From contig NC_069657.1 in assembly GCF_027244095.1 (NCBI RefSeq), forward strand, positions 148,362,857-148,426,856: a stretch of DNA of 64,000 nt, in the 5' to 3' direction. The notes below the pieces were generated by a model that was not told where the DNA came from, searched no databases, and was given only the letters and a program-made list of their open reading frames with translations. The translations under genes and the position numbers were made by a program. Numbering within the stretch: position 1 is the stretch's first letter; each line of letters opens with the position of its first letter. The stretch comes from Hemicordylus capensis (Eukaryota; Chordata; Lepidosauria; Squamata; Cordylidae). Shown here piece after piece: positions 46,605 to 59,165 of this stretch.

Positions 46605-47230
46605 ATTTATTTATATATTTATGAATGAATGAATGAATAGTTTTATTATGATCACTGATCAGACATACAAACAACCAATGTTCAAATAAGAATTCAGTCA
46701 AACAATACATACCAACACAAAAGTAGCGGCATCTAGGAAACAGAGCCAGAAGTTAACCGTTGGCAGATCTTAACAGCAGCCACACAAAATCTGGCCACAT
46801 TATGAGTGATGGAAGATTTCTCATCTGCGAGAAAAAGTGTGGCATAAAATGTGGCAGTTCGGCCAGGAAAATGTAATAACAAGGAAGTAATAAGATTACG
46901 CTATCCTTATAAAAAGAAAAATAGAACAGCACATGGTGGACAGATTCAACTTCGCCTGAACCACAAGGGCAGAGCCGACTAGCCAAAGGGGTTTTTGAAA
47001 ACTTGCCAAATAAAACTGCTGATGGTAAGGCATTATATCTTGCTCTGAGAAACACTCTGCGATGCTGTGATGACTTGGTATAGAAAATGACAATAGATAA
47101 CTGGCGGGTTCCTGGCTAAAATCATCAAGGCTCCCTCTTATAGTTTTCAAAATGGAGTTTAAGTCATTTTAGTGTTCAGTATTCAAGATTCTCTGTTTGA
47201 GGATCTCCTTGGCTTGATTATATCTTAGCA
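46605..47230 (-). mobile_element. Unclassified LINE 3' end with Cys/His C-terminal domain
   Basis: The minus frame at 47055-46753 reads FLRARYNALPSAVLFGKFSK .. SRLCPCGSGEVESVHHVLFY, a CxCG..H..C-type C-terminal domain of a non-LTR ORF. The tail ends ..cataataaaac(TATTCATTC)n at ~46620. Confidence 0.65.
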
Positions 47231-47619
47231 ATGTCAGATATTCAATAGAGGTTGCACTGAATGCACATATACCCCATCATGAGCCCACAGTCATCACAAG
47301 ACAAAGGCTGGCAGGAATCATTCACTGGTTTATAGGCTCCCTACCACCACCACCTTCTTCTTCCCCTATTTTGCTAGTGGCTATTTGGGCAGTTGATCCT
47401 CTAGGACAAAGTCATGTTTTTTAAAAAGCATGAGATGAGACAGAGAAAATGACACCTGGAATCCTCACATAACTCCTGACTGTTGTTCTAAGTCTTTAAC
47501 AGAGATGGCTCATGTTTTCAGGTTTTGATCAACAACTATGTCTAGATGGTACAGTGTTCCTTTTAACAGGGATTTCCAGATATTGTTGACTACAAGTCCC
47601 ATCATTCCTGTTTGGACAG

Positions 47620-47670
47620 GGGCGCAATTTCAGTGCTTGCCCTAGACGCTATTTTCCCTAGATACGCCCC
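47620..47670. mobile_element. Short MITE remnant (CAGGGGCG family)
   Basis: caggggcgcaatttc and ctagatacgcccctg are inverted termini about 50 bp apart, next to a hAT-like tgactacaagtcccatcatt stretch. Confidence 0.4.
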
Positions 47671-47728
47671 TGCCTGCTACTGTGTCTTTAATAGCATTCT
47701 GATATTTAGGTGAAGTATTTCCCATTCA

Positions 47729-47922
47729 GAACATAGGAAACTGCTTTGTACTGAGTCAGACCATGGGTCCATCTAGCTTCATACATTGTCTACATTGACT
47801 GGCAGCAGCTCTCCAAAACTTCAGGCAGGAATCTCTCCCAGTCCTAGCTGGAGATGCCAGGGATTGAAACTGGGACCTTCTGCATGCAAAGTAGATGATC
47901 TATCACTGAGCTATGACTGATG
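47729..47922 (-). mobile_element. SINE-A, tRNA-headed
   Basis: gaacataggaaactgctttg tactgagtcagaccatgggt .. gaccttctgcatgcaaagta gatgatctatcactgagcta. Confidence 0.85.
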
Positions 47923-48327
47923 TAAGATGCAGTCCTCAGAGAAAGATATTATACTATACTATTGCTTCTGAAGAAGAGCCAAGCTCAAAATTTATCAGGC
48001 AAGCCACATGGCAATAAGTTTCATGATTGCAAAAGGATTGTTCATTACTTGAACAGCATTGATGGGATTTCCCCCTGCCTCTTTTTTCTGGCACTACATT
48101 AATTCTCTCCCACCTTCCCACTTTTCCTCTCAGAAATCACTTATCCCCATGACCAATGTTCCCTCTAATTTTTTTCATCTGTGTGCAGAATGAGTTTTGT
48201 TCTGGATGACAGTATCAAGACAGTGTGTGCACGCACGTGCATTCAGAATGCAGCCTTTTTTATTCAACCTGAGAGGGATCTAAAATTATCTGAGCAGACA
48301 TCCAAAAACACATGTGTGCTCACACAT

Positions 48328-48562
48328 GCACGATATTGACTCCTGGTGCCCACAGAGCCCTGTGGTTGTCTTTGGTAGAATCCAGGAGGGGTTTACCATT
48401 GCCGCCTCCTGTGCAGTATGAGATGATGCCTTTCCACATCTTCCTATATCGCTGCTGCCCAATATAGGTATTTCCCATAGTCTGAGAAACATACCAGTGG
48501 GGATTTGAACCGGCAGCCTTCTGCTTGTTAGTCAAGCATTTCCCCACCGTGCCACTTAAAGT
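48328..48562 (-). mobile_element. SINE-B, tRNA-derived
   Basis: atattgactcctggtgccca cagagccctgtggttgtctt .. gatttgaaccggcagccttc .. gcatttccccaccgtgccac. It retains catagtctgagaaacatacc between head and body. Confidence 0.88.
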
Positions 48563-50327
48563 GGCCTTGGTTATCCCAAAATCATCTTTCCCACTATCAG
48601 TGGCAAAAAAGCAATCCTGGGGCTCTGGCATGAATATGCTTGTGCACGCGAAAACAGTCAACAACAGCCCCTAAGTGTGAAAGCACAGAGCTACTAATCC
48701 CAGGCCGGTTCCAACAGTGGACTCTCTTGCTGGGACTATACACTTGCCAGTTTCCCTGTGCAGCATTTCAGCTGGTCTGAGCAGTCCATCTTAGGCTTTG
48801 GAGGACTGGAAATGCTCTGTTGTGTCTGTACTAGGAATCTGGGGAATGAGTGAGTGGTACTGGACAAAAGGAGTGAGAAGCTTAACTGGACAAAACAGAT
48901 TAGGGTAATTTTAATATTGCAGTTGGAGAATAAGACAGGCCAGCTAGCTAGCACCCAGGTATTGTCGTCCTCCTATTGCCAGGTCTAATAAAAAACCTGG
49001 AGTGAACTTTTCTGAAACTGTTCCTGCTTGGGTACTCTTCTGTATTGGCTAGGACAACAGAAGGAATCCATCAATCATATGACATGCATGACATCCAAAT
49101 AAGCATCTGGCTGCTGTTTTGTTTGAGCTCAGGTTGTCCTCTTACTGCTTCTGTGCCTCCTCAAATGGACTATTTCCCCTCCTAGCCTAGGCCTTCACAA
49201 TCTAGAGGGGTTCCATGTTCTACTTCAACAGTGGGCCTGTTTCCCCCAATGCTTTGGTTATTTCAGCAGGCCTCTGATGACTACAGGCAAGGGGAGCTGC
49301 TGGTTCTACTTGCTTGTTAACTAAGCAACATTCTTTAGCTAATCAATCACTTCCTCTTGAAGGCCGCCCCTTGAGCTTGGCCGCCTGCCCAGCCACTTCT
49401 CTTTTCTCCCAGTGGCTCCACGCGCAGGCCCCTGGTCAGGTGATTTTCACTGCACTGGAGTGTTTCCTCTCTCAGGCTGCTGGGAGTTGACAAGCTGGTT
49501 ACACAACACTGGATTGTGCCCATCTCTGTCAGCTAAATCACATACTACACCAAAACACTCTCCTTATCTGGAACAGGCAGTGACAGCACCAAGAAATAAT
49601 AAGGAATGGGCATAGAAGAGGCCCAGCACATTTCAGGGAGGGGGCAAGCTCAGGCCCTGCAGATTCCTGGAAGATTAAAAAATGTCATATTTCACATTAA
49701 TGCTCCCATCCTAAACAAAATTTTCTCCGAAGTAAGTTCTGATGATTTTGATGAAGTAGACTTTTGAGTAAGCATGATTTGGATTGCAGCCTTATTTTTA
49801 TTTCCAGTGTATGATGCAGCAATGGAGGAAAATAGGGTGAGATACATGCCTAGATACTTACACTTGCCTCCCCCCGGACGCCACCTATGAAGATGGGACC
49901 CAGGGATTAAAGGAAGGGCCTTTCCTCCTCATGGCTGTCTGCATGGAAACAGGGATCTTGGGTTCTTGGCTGCACCAGGCATGCATAAGACAGCTCTGCA
50001 AATAAGGCTTTGAGTGGGTGAGTGTTTGGAAAGCAGTGTTGGTGAGTTACAGGAGTTCACAGGCAGGCAGCCTTAGGGAGAAGCAAATATTAGCAGTTCT
50101 TGAGAACATAAGAACAGCCCGGCTGGATCAGACCTAAGACCCATCCAGTCTAGCATCCTGTTTCACACAGTGGCCAACCAGATGCCTCTGAAAAGTCCAC
50201 AGGCAAAAGCTGAAGGCATGCCTCTCTCCTGAGACTAGTATTTAGTGGGATCTTCCTCTGAGGCTGGAGGTGGCCTATAGACTAGTCGCCATTGATAAAC
50301 CTTTCCTCTGTGAATTATTCTAAACCT

Positions 50328-50752
50328 AGGATTGCTAACATTGCCTTGGCCAAAATCAGGACATGGGGGGAGGTCAGGGGAACGGGGAGTCCGGGGGGAG
50401 GGCACGTAGGGGCGGGACTTGGCCCCAGGTGGCAAGGGCACACACTTACCAGTGGTCATGGCACATGCGTATGCAGAGGCATGAAATCTGCCTCATTTGA
50501 GAGGAAGGCGGGCCCAAGGGAGGAGCTCTTTCACCGCTGTCTCTCCGCCTGTTTCCAGTACACTTACCTGCCTGCCTGCCCGCCCGCTGGCCCCAACCTC
50601 ACCTGTCATGGTTTGGGAAGCAGGCGCAGAGCTCCTTTACCCTTAAAAGTAAAAGAAAGTTTAAAAAGTGGGAGAAATTGAGTCCCAAACGGGACATGAA
50701 TTCCTCCCCAGGTAATAGGGACATCCCGTGCAATGTGGGACAGTTGGCAACC
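50328..50752. mobile_element. MITE-like insertion in CR1
   Basis: Ends aggattgctaacattg and cagttggcaaccct are roughly complementary. GC-rich interior with tacctgcctgcctgcccgcc. CR1 sequence resumes at ctaagtcccttttaaagcc. Confidence 0.5.
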
Positions 50753-51185
50753 CTATCTAAGTCCCTTTTAAAGCCATCCAAGCTAGTGGCCATCACCACA
50801 TCCCATGGCAGAGAATTCACTAGATTAATTATGCGCTGTGTGAAAAAGTACTTCCTTTTGTTGGTCCTAAATTTCCTGACCTCCAGTTTCACAGGGTGAC
50901 TCCCGGTTTTAGTGTTGTGAGAGAGGAAGAAAATATCTCTGTGTCCACTCTCTCCATTCCATGCATAATTTTATATACCTCTATCATGTCTCCCCGTAGT
51001 CACCTCTTTTCAAAACTAAAAAGCCCCAGATGCTGTAGCCTTGCCTCATAAGGAAGCTGCTCAGGCTCCTGATCATCTTGGTTTCCTTCTTCTGCACCTT
51101 TTCCAGTTCTACAATGTCCTCCTTAAGATACAGTCACCAGAACGGTATGCAGTACTCCATATGCGGCCGCACCATAGATTTGTAT

Positions 51186-51463
51186 TCCCCTGCTGACTTG
51201 GCAAAGAGGCACCTTTTAATGTAATGATTCTCTTTATTTAGCAGGGGGAGAGTAACTGGCCCTATCCACCCCCAGAACAGGACCTCCAGTGACTGTTGCT
51301 GGCGTCTAACTTGAGTTTCTTTTTAGATTGTGAGCCCTTTGGGGACAGGGAGACATCTTATTTATTTGTTATTTCTCTGTGTAAACTGCCCTGAGCCATT
51401 TTTGGAAGAGCGGTATAGAAATTGAATGAATGAATGAATGAATGAATGAATGAATGAATGAAA
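51186..51463 (+). mobile_element. 5'-truncated retroelement with (GAAT)n tail and 12-bp TSD, inside CR1
   Basis: atagatttgtat (51174-51185) and atagattcctat (51464-51475) flank 278 bp that end attgtgagccctttggggac .. ctgccctgagccatttttgg aagagcggtatagaaatt(GAAT)n. The same tail occurs at 22235. Confidence 0.8.
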
Positions 51464-52527
51464 ATAGATTCCTATAAGGGCATTAAAATATTAGCATTTT
51501 TATTTTCAGTCCCCTTCCTAATGATCCCTAGCATGGAATTTGCCTTTTTCACAGCTGCTGCTCACTGAGTCAACACTTTCAACAAGCTGTCGACTATGAC
51601 CCCAAGATCTCTCTCCTCCTCAGTCACTGCCAGCTTAGAGCCCATCAGCGTATATGTGAATTTTTTTTTGGAGGGGGGGTGTTGCCCCAATATGCATCAC
51701 TTTACATTTGCTTAGATTTAACCGCATTTGCCATTTTGTCGCCCACTCATCTAGTTTTGAAAGATCCTTTTGGAGCACCTCATAATCTGTTTTGGATTTC
51801 ACTACCCTAAATAGTTTAGTGTCATCTACAAATTTGGCCACTTCACTGCTTTCCCCAACTTCTAGATCATTTATGAACAAGTTAAAGAGTATCCCAGTAC
51901 AGATCCCTGTGGGACCCCACTTCTTTCTTACTTATTTATTTATTTATTCGATTTCTATACCTAATTCTATACCTAAGCACTAATTCGATTTCTATACTTC
52001 CCTCCATTGTGAAAACTGTCCATTTATTCCTATCCTCTGTTTCCTGTCCTTCAACCAGTTATTGAGCCACACATAAAACCAGTCCCTTTATCGCATGACT
52101 GTTAAATTTACTTAAGACCTTTGGTGGGGAACTTTGTTGAAAGCTTTTTGGAGTCCAAGCATACTATTGGATCGATTGGATCACCTTTATCCATATGGCT
52201 GTTGACACACTCAAAGAACTCCAAAAGGTTAGTGAGGCAAGACTTGCCCTTGCAGAAGCCAGGCTGGTTCTCCTTAAGCAAGGCCTGTTCTTCTATATAT
52301 TTAACAATTTTGTCATTAAGCATGTTTTTCTTCATTTTACCCAGCACAGAAGTTAAGCTAACTGGCTTGTCCTCCTCCTGGATCGCTTTTTGAAAACTGG
52401 AGTTACATTAGCTACTTTCCAGTTCTCTGGTACAGAGTCTGACAAGTTCCATATTTTTGCTAGGAGATCAGCAATTTCACATTTGAGTTCCTTCAGAACT
52501 TTTGGAGGGATGCCATATGGCCCTGGG

Positions 52528-52821
52528 CGCTTTCCAGATTACACCCTACAACAGGGGTAAAATGCTTTGGCTTGTCAGGATCATATTGAAAATGATCCCC
52601 AGAATCGCAAACTCCTACAGTGCGAAAATACAGCTATTTTTCTGCAACGGACTTGCAACATTGTAGCATTGTAACGCAAAGATAAAATCCAAAAGGTGGC
52701 ATCGGAAATGTGAACAGCACCTTGCTGTCAGTGCAGGGACTGCAGTGTCACAACACAGGAAGTACAGAAACACACTTAGCAGATCCGTAGTGACACTTTT
52801 GTAGGGTTTAATCTGGAATGT
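52528..52821. mobile_element. MITE family B, 294 bp, 8-bp TSD, inside CR1
   Basis: Termini cgctttccagattac / taatctggaatgt. Duplication gccctggg (52520-52527) / gccctggc (52822-52829), 7 of 8 matching. Confidence 0.75.
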
Positions 52822-53071
52822 GCCCTGGCAATTTGTTAATTTTTAGTTTTTCAAGAGAGTTTAGAACATCCTCTCTCATCACCTCAAACTAGCCCAGTTC
52901 TTCAGCCTCCAAGCCTGAGAAACTCAGTTCTGGAGCGGGTACATGGTCTGTAGCCTCTGCAGTGAAGACAGATGCAAAGAACTAATTCAGCTTCTCTGCA
53001 ATCTCCTTATTCTCCTTAACAATCCCTTTCATGCCTTCATCATCTAAGGATCCAACCTCCTCCCAGGGACT

Positions 53072-53325
53072 TTTACGCACAGCAGGTTTTACCACAAGTT
53101 TATGGGGAGGCTTTACTGCGAACTTGAGTTGACTCCCAAACCCGCTGCAAATAGAGGATTTTTTTACCCCTCATATAAATCAGACTGCACTCTAACGCGC
53201 AGTGAAAACCCGAGCTGTGTGAACTGCTCCCCGATAACTCACAGGGACTTCGGGTAAATCTAGCCGATATGTGAACGCACCCCCTCCATTCCAGAGGAGA
53301 TGCAAGTTAAGCTTCAAAAGCCCGT
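53072..53325. mobile_element. MITE family C, inside CR1
   Basis: gcacagcaggttttaccaca .. aaatcagactgcactctaac gcgcagtgaaaacccgagct .. ccattccagaggagatgcaa. CR1 resumes at ggcaggttttctgcttctg. Confidence 0.7.
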
Positions 53326-53693
53326 ATGAAAACCTTCCTGGCAGGTTTTCTGCTTCTGATATTTGTTATTCCCCTTGACACTTGACACTATATGCTCCTC
53401 AAACTCTCTTTTTGAATCCCTTGTTGTCTCCTTGTATTTATTTTGCCAGAATTCCCATTGTCCATTGATATTTGGCTTGCATTTACTGTTATTTCATCTG
53501 ATTGCTTCATACATTTGACTCTTGACAGGGCAAGGTGTACAAACAGAACATGTGCACAAGCCTGCAGACACAGAAGATGTAATTTACAAATCAATCAAGC
53601 CAATCCAACTTCAAACCTCCTCCTTTGTAATGTTAATTTTTGGCACTGAGTTGTCACCTCCCCCACCCTGCTGCCCCCCACCCCGCCCCCGCC

Positions 53694-53952
53694 AGCTTTC
53701 CCAGACAGCAGGCTTTACCACAGGATTAAGGACTGTGAGTTACCGATAGTTAGAATTTACTCAAAAATCCGATACAAAAAGTGGATTTTTTTTTACCCCC
53801 GACATATATCAGGTTAAGCTCCAATGCTCAATGAAAGACCCGATTCGTGTATGGAATGCTCTCCAATAGCTCACACGGATTTTGATGTAAATCTGGAGGA
53901 TATGTGAATGCATACCTGCCCTTCCAAAGTAAAATCGCAGTCTGGGAACAGC
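53694..53952. mobile_element. MITE family C with recognisable TIRs
   Basis: Ends agctttcccagacagc and gcagtctgggaacagc are inverted repeats. Interior matches the copies at 38580, 53072 and 57485. Confidence 0.65.
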
Positions 53953-54704
53953 CTAGGAAAGACTCTCGTGCCTTTAGCAGCTGTGTGTGACAAACATTCA
54001 ACATCATGGTAAAGTTGCACTTGTTCAATTTCTGTCCGTCAGACAAAAAAATGACAACTCTTTTTCAGGTCCTAGTACTTTCCTGTCCTGTCCTGTCCTG
54101 TCTGGAAAACAAGCCTATATGCTGTTTTCTGCTGCCAGAGGTTGATAACATTTTTCTAGTAAGACCTTTGTGTGAAGCCTTGCATGCATGCCAAGACAGT
54201 GATAAAGACAGGGTAATTTGCATTTGTTGAATTGTTCTGTATGATGCAGCTGTTAAAGACACAGGAGCCCTGCAAAACACACACACACACAACCTCCACC
54301 CTCTAAGCAAGCAGTCAGAAGGGACTCAGGATCTACCAGTGGATTGTTGGGTGGTTTTCAGGAGACCACCAGCAATGGTTTTTGAGTCCCAATTGTTTCA
54401 TAATATCAGCAACAAAAAGACCTCCCCCTGCAACAACCATCATTTTATCTATAGGAACTCAGATATAGATTTGTACTTATATATTCAGTGTATGGCTCAT
54501 GGGATGCATTGATGCAAGAGAAAATTGGCTTCACCTACTGAAAATTGGCTTCACCTACTCTGCTTGCTGGACCTTGGAGTGCTAGTAGAAAACATAGATC
54601 CTGCAAGCCGGAAGCCTGCTGTACAGGCACCTTTTATTTGCAGTGCACCCATTTCACTGACAGAACCCTCACCCCAGAATTTCCTCAGGCAATATTGTAT
54701 AAGG

Positions 54705-54890
54705 TAAAGTGTGCTATCGAGTCAATGTCGACTCCTGGTGACCACAGAGCCCTGTGGTTTTTCTTTGGTAGAATGCAGGAGTGGTTTACCATTGCCTCCG
54801 CCCGCGCAGTATGAGATGATGCCTTCCAGCACCTTCGGTTCTGTGGTTACCAGGAGTCAACACCAACTCAGCGGCACACTTTACCAATAC
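54705..54890 (-). mobile_element. SINE-B fragment followed by an inverted SINE-B end
   Basis: 54705-54838 is antisense (gtaaagtgtgctatcgagtc .. tgatgccttccagcacctt). 54839-54890 is a sense piece (ctgtggttaccaggagtcaa caccaactcagcggcacact). The pair can fold back. Confidence 0.7.
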
Positions 54891-55867
54891 TGTGTACCCA
54901 GGTTAAAATCTATAGATGTTACCATTTGTTGCATTTATTAAGAATTAATGTTTCATAGGCAGATACTTCCCCATTCAGGAGCAGCAGGAGAGAAGTGGTG
55001 GGTGGGGCAGAATCAACCAAGGGCAGAGTCCAGTTCTTGTATCTATCTTAGTTCTATTGGATTTTTAACTCCTAACAATAAAGAAAGTAGACATAAAGGG
55101 AAGAATGGAAAAGAAAGATGAGAACCCTTCTATGAGCTTAAAGCAGTGCTGGGAAAGGTTATGTGGAGCAGAGAGGTGAAGAAGCTGTAGATCAAGGCAA
55201 AAATGTACCTAGCTTTATTGAGTATTTCAATAGACCTGTCCCAGACAGTTTAGTTCAGGACATAACTTTCCAAACCTTGTACCTCCAGGGAATCCTTTTC
55301 TACATTAATACGTTTCCTAAGCAATCAATGTCCCCAGGGAATGTTGCAGAGAATGTCAGGGAATGTTCTAGGTCACCCACCAGTATGACATGAGGTTTTG
55401 GCCAGGTGGTGGTCAGCTGCCTGCACTCCTCATGCACAGATGATGCTCTCCAAAATGCACCCAACACATTACAGGAGAAGTATTGTGATGGTGGGCAAGC
55501 TGTTTTTCAGGGAAGTGCTCCCCACTTCCCGAAGTTAAGAGCACACATGCACATGCGCGCACGCGCATGCACGCACCTGTTCCTATCAGAATGATACATG
55601 CCATTTTACAAGATCCTGATGGCTTCTATTTTAAATGGACCATTTTAGTAAAACCATTGTTTTAGTAAACAACAGTTTATGGATGGTTTTACTAGACATT
55701 CCTATTGTTTATTGTGACATTTATTTGAATTACATGTACTGTGAACCACTTTGGGCATTGTTAAATGGAAAGAAAGGTAAGATAAGCAATATCTTAAACA
55801 AACAAACAAAAAGCATACTCATCTCACTTCACAGCTCCTAGCAGTTTTTGAAGACTAATAGACTGTG

Positions 55868-56630
55868 AGGTCGTTCACATGACCAGGCAAGTGGGTGGGT
55901 GGTGGGGCGGGAGGAAGGCTTGTTAAATTCACCTTCTCCCCAGATGGCCAATTCCATGTGGCTGGGAGCATAAACCATGCTCCCGGATTATCCATGCTGT
56001 GTGCCTGCAATGCAGACCTCCCGGGAGGCTGGCACGACACATCCCAGCCTCCGGAGATCCCACAATGTACCACGTGACAATGCAATGCATTGGGGGATTC
56101 CCCCAGGATTCCCCCAGAGCGCTAGATGCCCATCTCTGTGTCTGCTGGGGCTAAAGATAGCCCCAGCGAACACACGATCCCACAGCCGGGGTTAAAGGAG
56201 CACTCACTCCCTTAACCTCAGCTAACAGCCATGCTACAATCCACCTTCTTCCCAGACGACCGATTCCATGTTACTGGGAGTGCAGGCTGCGTTCCCAGAG
56301 AATCTGTACTGTGTACCTGCAGCACAGAGTTCCAGAGATCCCACAATGCATCGCATGACATGCACAATGCATTCCTCCAGGAGACAGGTGCTCTAGGCGC
56401 CTATCTCTGTGTCCACTGGGGCTAAACATAACCCCAGCGAACACATGATCCCGTAGTCCGAGTTAAGGGAGCACTCGCCCCCTTAACCTTGGCTAACAGC
56501 CAGGCTACAAAGCAGGGGTAGGTGGTGCTGCCCCACCAGGATCAGGCCTGATCCCAGCGGTTCTCATGTGCAGGCCTAACCCAGGCTGGGCTTCCCTAGC
56601 CTTAGCTAGGCTGCACATGAGAACAGCCCC
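55868..56630. mobile_element. hAT-type MITE with internal duplication (GGGCTGTTCTCATG family)
   Basis: Starts aggtcgttcacatgacc and ends gcacatgagaacagcccc (inverted). The interior is duplicated: ttcaccttctccccagatgg .. gcgaacacacgatcccacag (~55928-56230) and tccaccttcttcccagacga .. gcgaacacatgatcccgtag (~56237-56540). Confidence 0.65.
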
Positions 56631-57484
56631 TGTGCCTTGGCTTTCATAGTGGTTAGCATCCCTGTTTACTTTGTTCAGACGTTTTAAAACCCACAGCTTT
56701 TAATGTTAGACATCACACATCCTGTGGCAGAGGATTCCATAGATCAGTGGTATTCTAAATTATTGTTATGTTTTCTGTGTCTTAATTTGATTGGGTGCCT
56801 ACCTGATGTGCTATTATGTGAAAAAGTTTAAAAAAATGTCCCTTGTTTAGTTTTGTTCCTCACATCATGCATGATTTTATAGGTCTCTGTAGCTGTTTCC
56901 TGTTGAAAGATAAAAGTCAGTCATTTGTATCCATCCTGCTTTTGAATTTTTCCTGACGTTACAGTGAAAAAGAGACTGTAAACATCATACTATTCCTTTA
57001 AAAATGTTGTGATTATCAAATGTGCAAGGAACTGTGTCTTCTAAGAGGGCATGCTGGGAGTTGTAGTTTGGGTGCAAGAAACAAATGCATAAAGCCGTCA
57101 GTTTTGGCAGCAATCAAGATAGCAGGAGAGTCAGGGAAGAAGATCAACGTCTAGCAGCCCTGGAATTTAGCCAAGACTAGTATAACCAGAAAAGGGGCAT
57201 ATAGGAGAGACTTGGAATAAGGCCAGAAAATATAAGCCAGATCTCCTCCTCCTGTGGCACAGGCTTGCTTCTTAAGGATCATACCTTCTTCTTTGTCCTG
57301 TTATGTGTATTTTTAAAACACATTCACCTGAGCTTTGTGTTTTCTTTTAGAAATATAATAATATATTAAAGTTTGCATTTGCTGGGGAGATCTTTTTTCC
57401 TACCCTGTCCCCTGCCTTAAAATTATCCTGTTCATGGAGATAGTGGCCAGCAGTGCTGTATCATGAAGGGAGAACTGACCCCTG

Positions 57485-57765
57485 GAGGAGCTTTCCCAGA
57501 CAGCAGGCTTTACTGTGGGTTTACCGCAAGGCTTTACTGCAAGTTCAAAGTTGCCCCCCCCACACACAAAAAAACCCAATTCAAAAAGTGATTTTTTTTA
57601 AAATCCCAAATCGGGCTACACTCTAACGCCCAATGAAAAACCTGAATATGTGTGAAGTGCTCCCTGATAGCTCACAGGGACTTGGGGTAAATTTGGCCAA
57701 TATGTAAATGCACATCTCTATTCTGGAGGAGATGCAGACTAAAAGCTGGGTGTTAAAAACTTCCT
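57485..57765. mobile_element. MITE family C copy
   Basis: agctttcccagacagcaggc tttactgtgggtttaccgca .. gctacactctaacgcccaat .. tctggaggagatgcagac. Confidence 0.7.
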
Positions 57766-58261
57766 GGCCAGCGGAGTGTTAATCCTCAATTACTACAGGT
57801 TGGTATTGCCACAAAACTCTTGCTTTAGAAAACTACTAATACAAAAAGCTTTTCAAGATATTGGAAAATAACACTTTGGCCTCAATCCTGCTAAAATTAG
57901 TAGAGGCCAGCCTGCATAGGCCAATTCTATGCAGAGTTAGGTGTGCCCTAAACCCATTAACATCAATAGACTTAGGTGTGCCTTATTGCATTGGCCCAAG
58001 TGGGAAGAGTAGAATTCTAAAGGGTGCTTGCATAGGAGCAAGTCCCGCCTCCCACTGAACTCCGTGAGACCTACTTATGAATAAACATGCATAGGATCAA
58101 GCTACACTTTCTTTTAGAAGTAATGGGACTTAAGTTAATTGCAAGTAACTTCTTCCCTTTGTTTCAATAAAACATGCAGCCCAAACCTATGCAGAGTTAG
58201 GCAACCTTAAAGCCACTGAAATAAACCAATTAAGACATGCCTAATTGCACATGAGCCAGCT

Positions 58262-59165
58262 ATTGGTGCAGCAGGGAAGTATTGCCTAGGGAGCAAGAGG
58301 CTGCCTGCTGGTCGAATCCCTGCTGGTCTGTTTCCCAGACTATGGGAAACTAGGGATGTGCACAGAACTGGTTTGCAGGCCCTTTATGGGCCTCCAAATC
58401 GGTTCAAAGAACCGGGTGTTCCAATGGTTCGACAGCGGGGGGTGTCTAGCCATAAGAGCAGGGGAGGGTGCACTTATCCCTCCCTCCACTCCCCCCCCCA
58501 TCGGCAGGACCTTCCTTAGAGAGCCGTGGCAGGGTGTGGGGCCCGGGGCAAATCAGCCAGTGTTGGGCCCCCTTCCAGTTAATTCTAATGGGGGTTAAAA
58601 GATCGGGGCCCAGGGCAGTTGCCCTGCTTGCCATGCCCTAAGGACAGCCCTGCCAGCTGGCGTCCATTTTTTGAAAAGCCCATTGAGGCGGCAGCATACC
58701 TCCCTGCCGCCCTGTTGCCTCTGATTTCTGGATATAATCGGAAGTCCCCGATGCGCCTGCACATGCCCACACACGTGCTTGTGCGCACAAGTGCGTCAGA
58801 GACTTCCAGTCATAACTGGAAAACGGGGGCAGTGGGGCAGCAGGGAGGTATGCTGCCGCCCCGATGGGCTTTTTAAAAAACAGACACCGGCAGGGGGAAA
58901 GCGGTGGGAGGGTTAAGTGCACCCTCCCCCGCTCTTAAAGCTGCACCCCTGCTGCCTTTGAGCCTCCCCACCGTGGTTCCGTGCACATCCCTATGGGAGA
59001 CACCTATATCTGGCAGCAGCGATATAGGAAGATGCTGGAAGGCATCACCTCACACTGCACAGGAGATGGCAATGGTCAACCCCTCCTGCATTCTACCAAA
59101 GAAAACCACAGGGCTCTGTAGTCGCCAAGAGCCAACACACCAACTCAACAGCACAACTTTTATTG
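58262..59165 (+). mobile_element. SINE-B interrupted by a 643-bp foldback element
   Basis: The 5' half (ggtgcagcagggaagtattg .. ctggtctgtttcccagacta) stops at 58350. The 3' half (cctatatctggcagcagcga tataggaagatgctggaagg ..) resumes after 58993 and runs to caacagcacaac. Confidence 0.85.
58351..58993. mobile_element. Foldback hAT-like element (TAGGGATGTGCA family), 8-bp TSD
   Basis: Starts tagggatgtgcacagaac and ends ggttccgtgcacatcccta. Flanks tgggaaac (58343-58350) / tgggagac (58994-59001) match 7 of 8. The interior has inverted arms (gcggcagcatacctccctgc / gcagggaggtatgctgccgc). Confidence 0.88.

Larger units (their letters stand above)
50101..53525 (-). mobile_element. CR1 LINE, long antisense copy with at least four nested insertions
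   Basis: The 3' end lies at ~50101 (gagaacataagaacagcc). Minus-strand RT fragments are FINDLEVGESSEVAKFVDDT then KLFRVVKSKTDYEVLQKDL (51880-51635) and GFCKGKSCLTNLLEFFECVN (52347-52108). 5' sequence reaches ~53525. Insertions: 50328-50752, 51186-51463, 52528-52821 and 53072-53325. The ORF is badly eroded. Confidence 0.88.
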
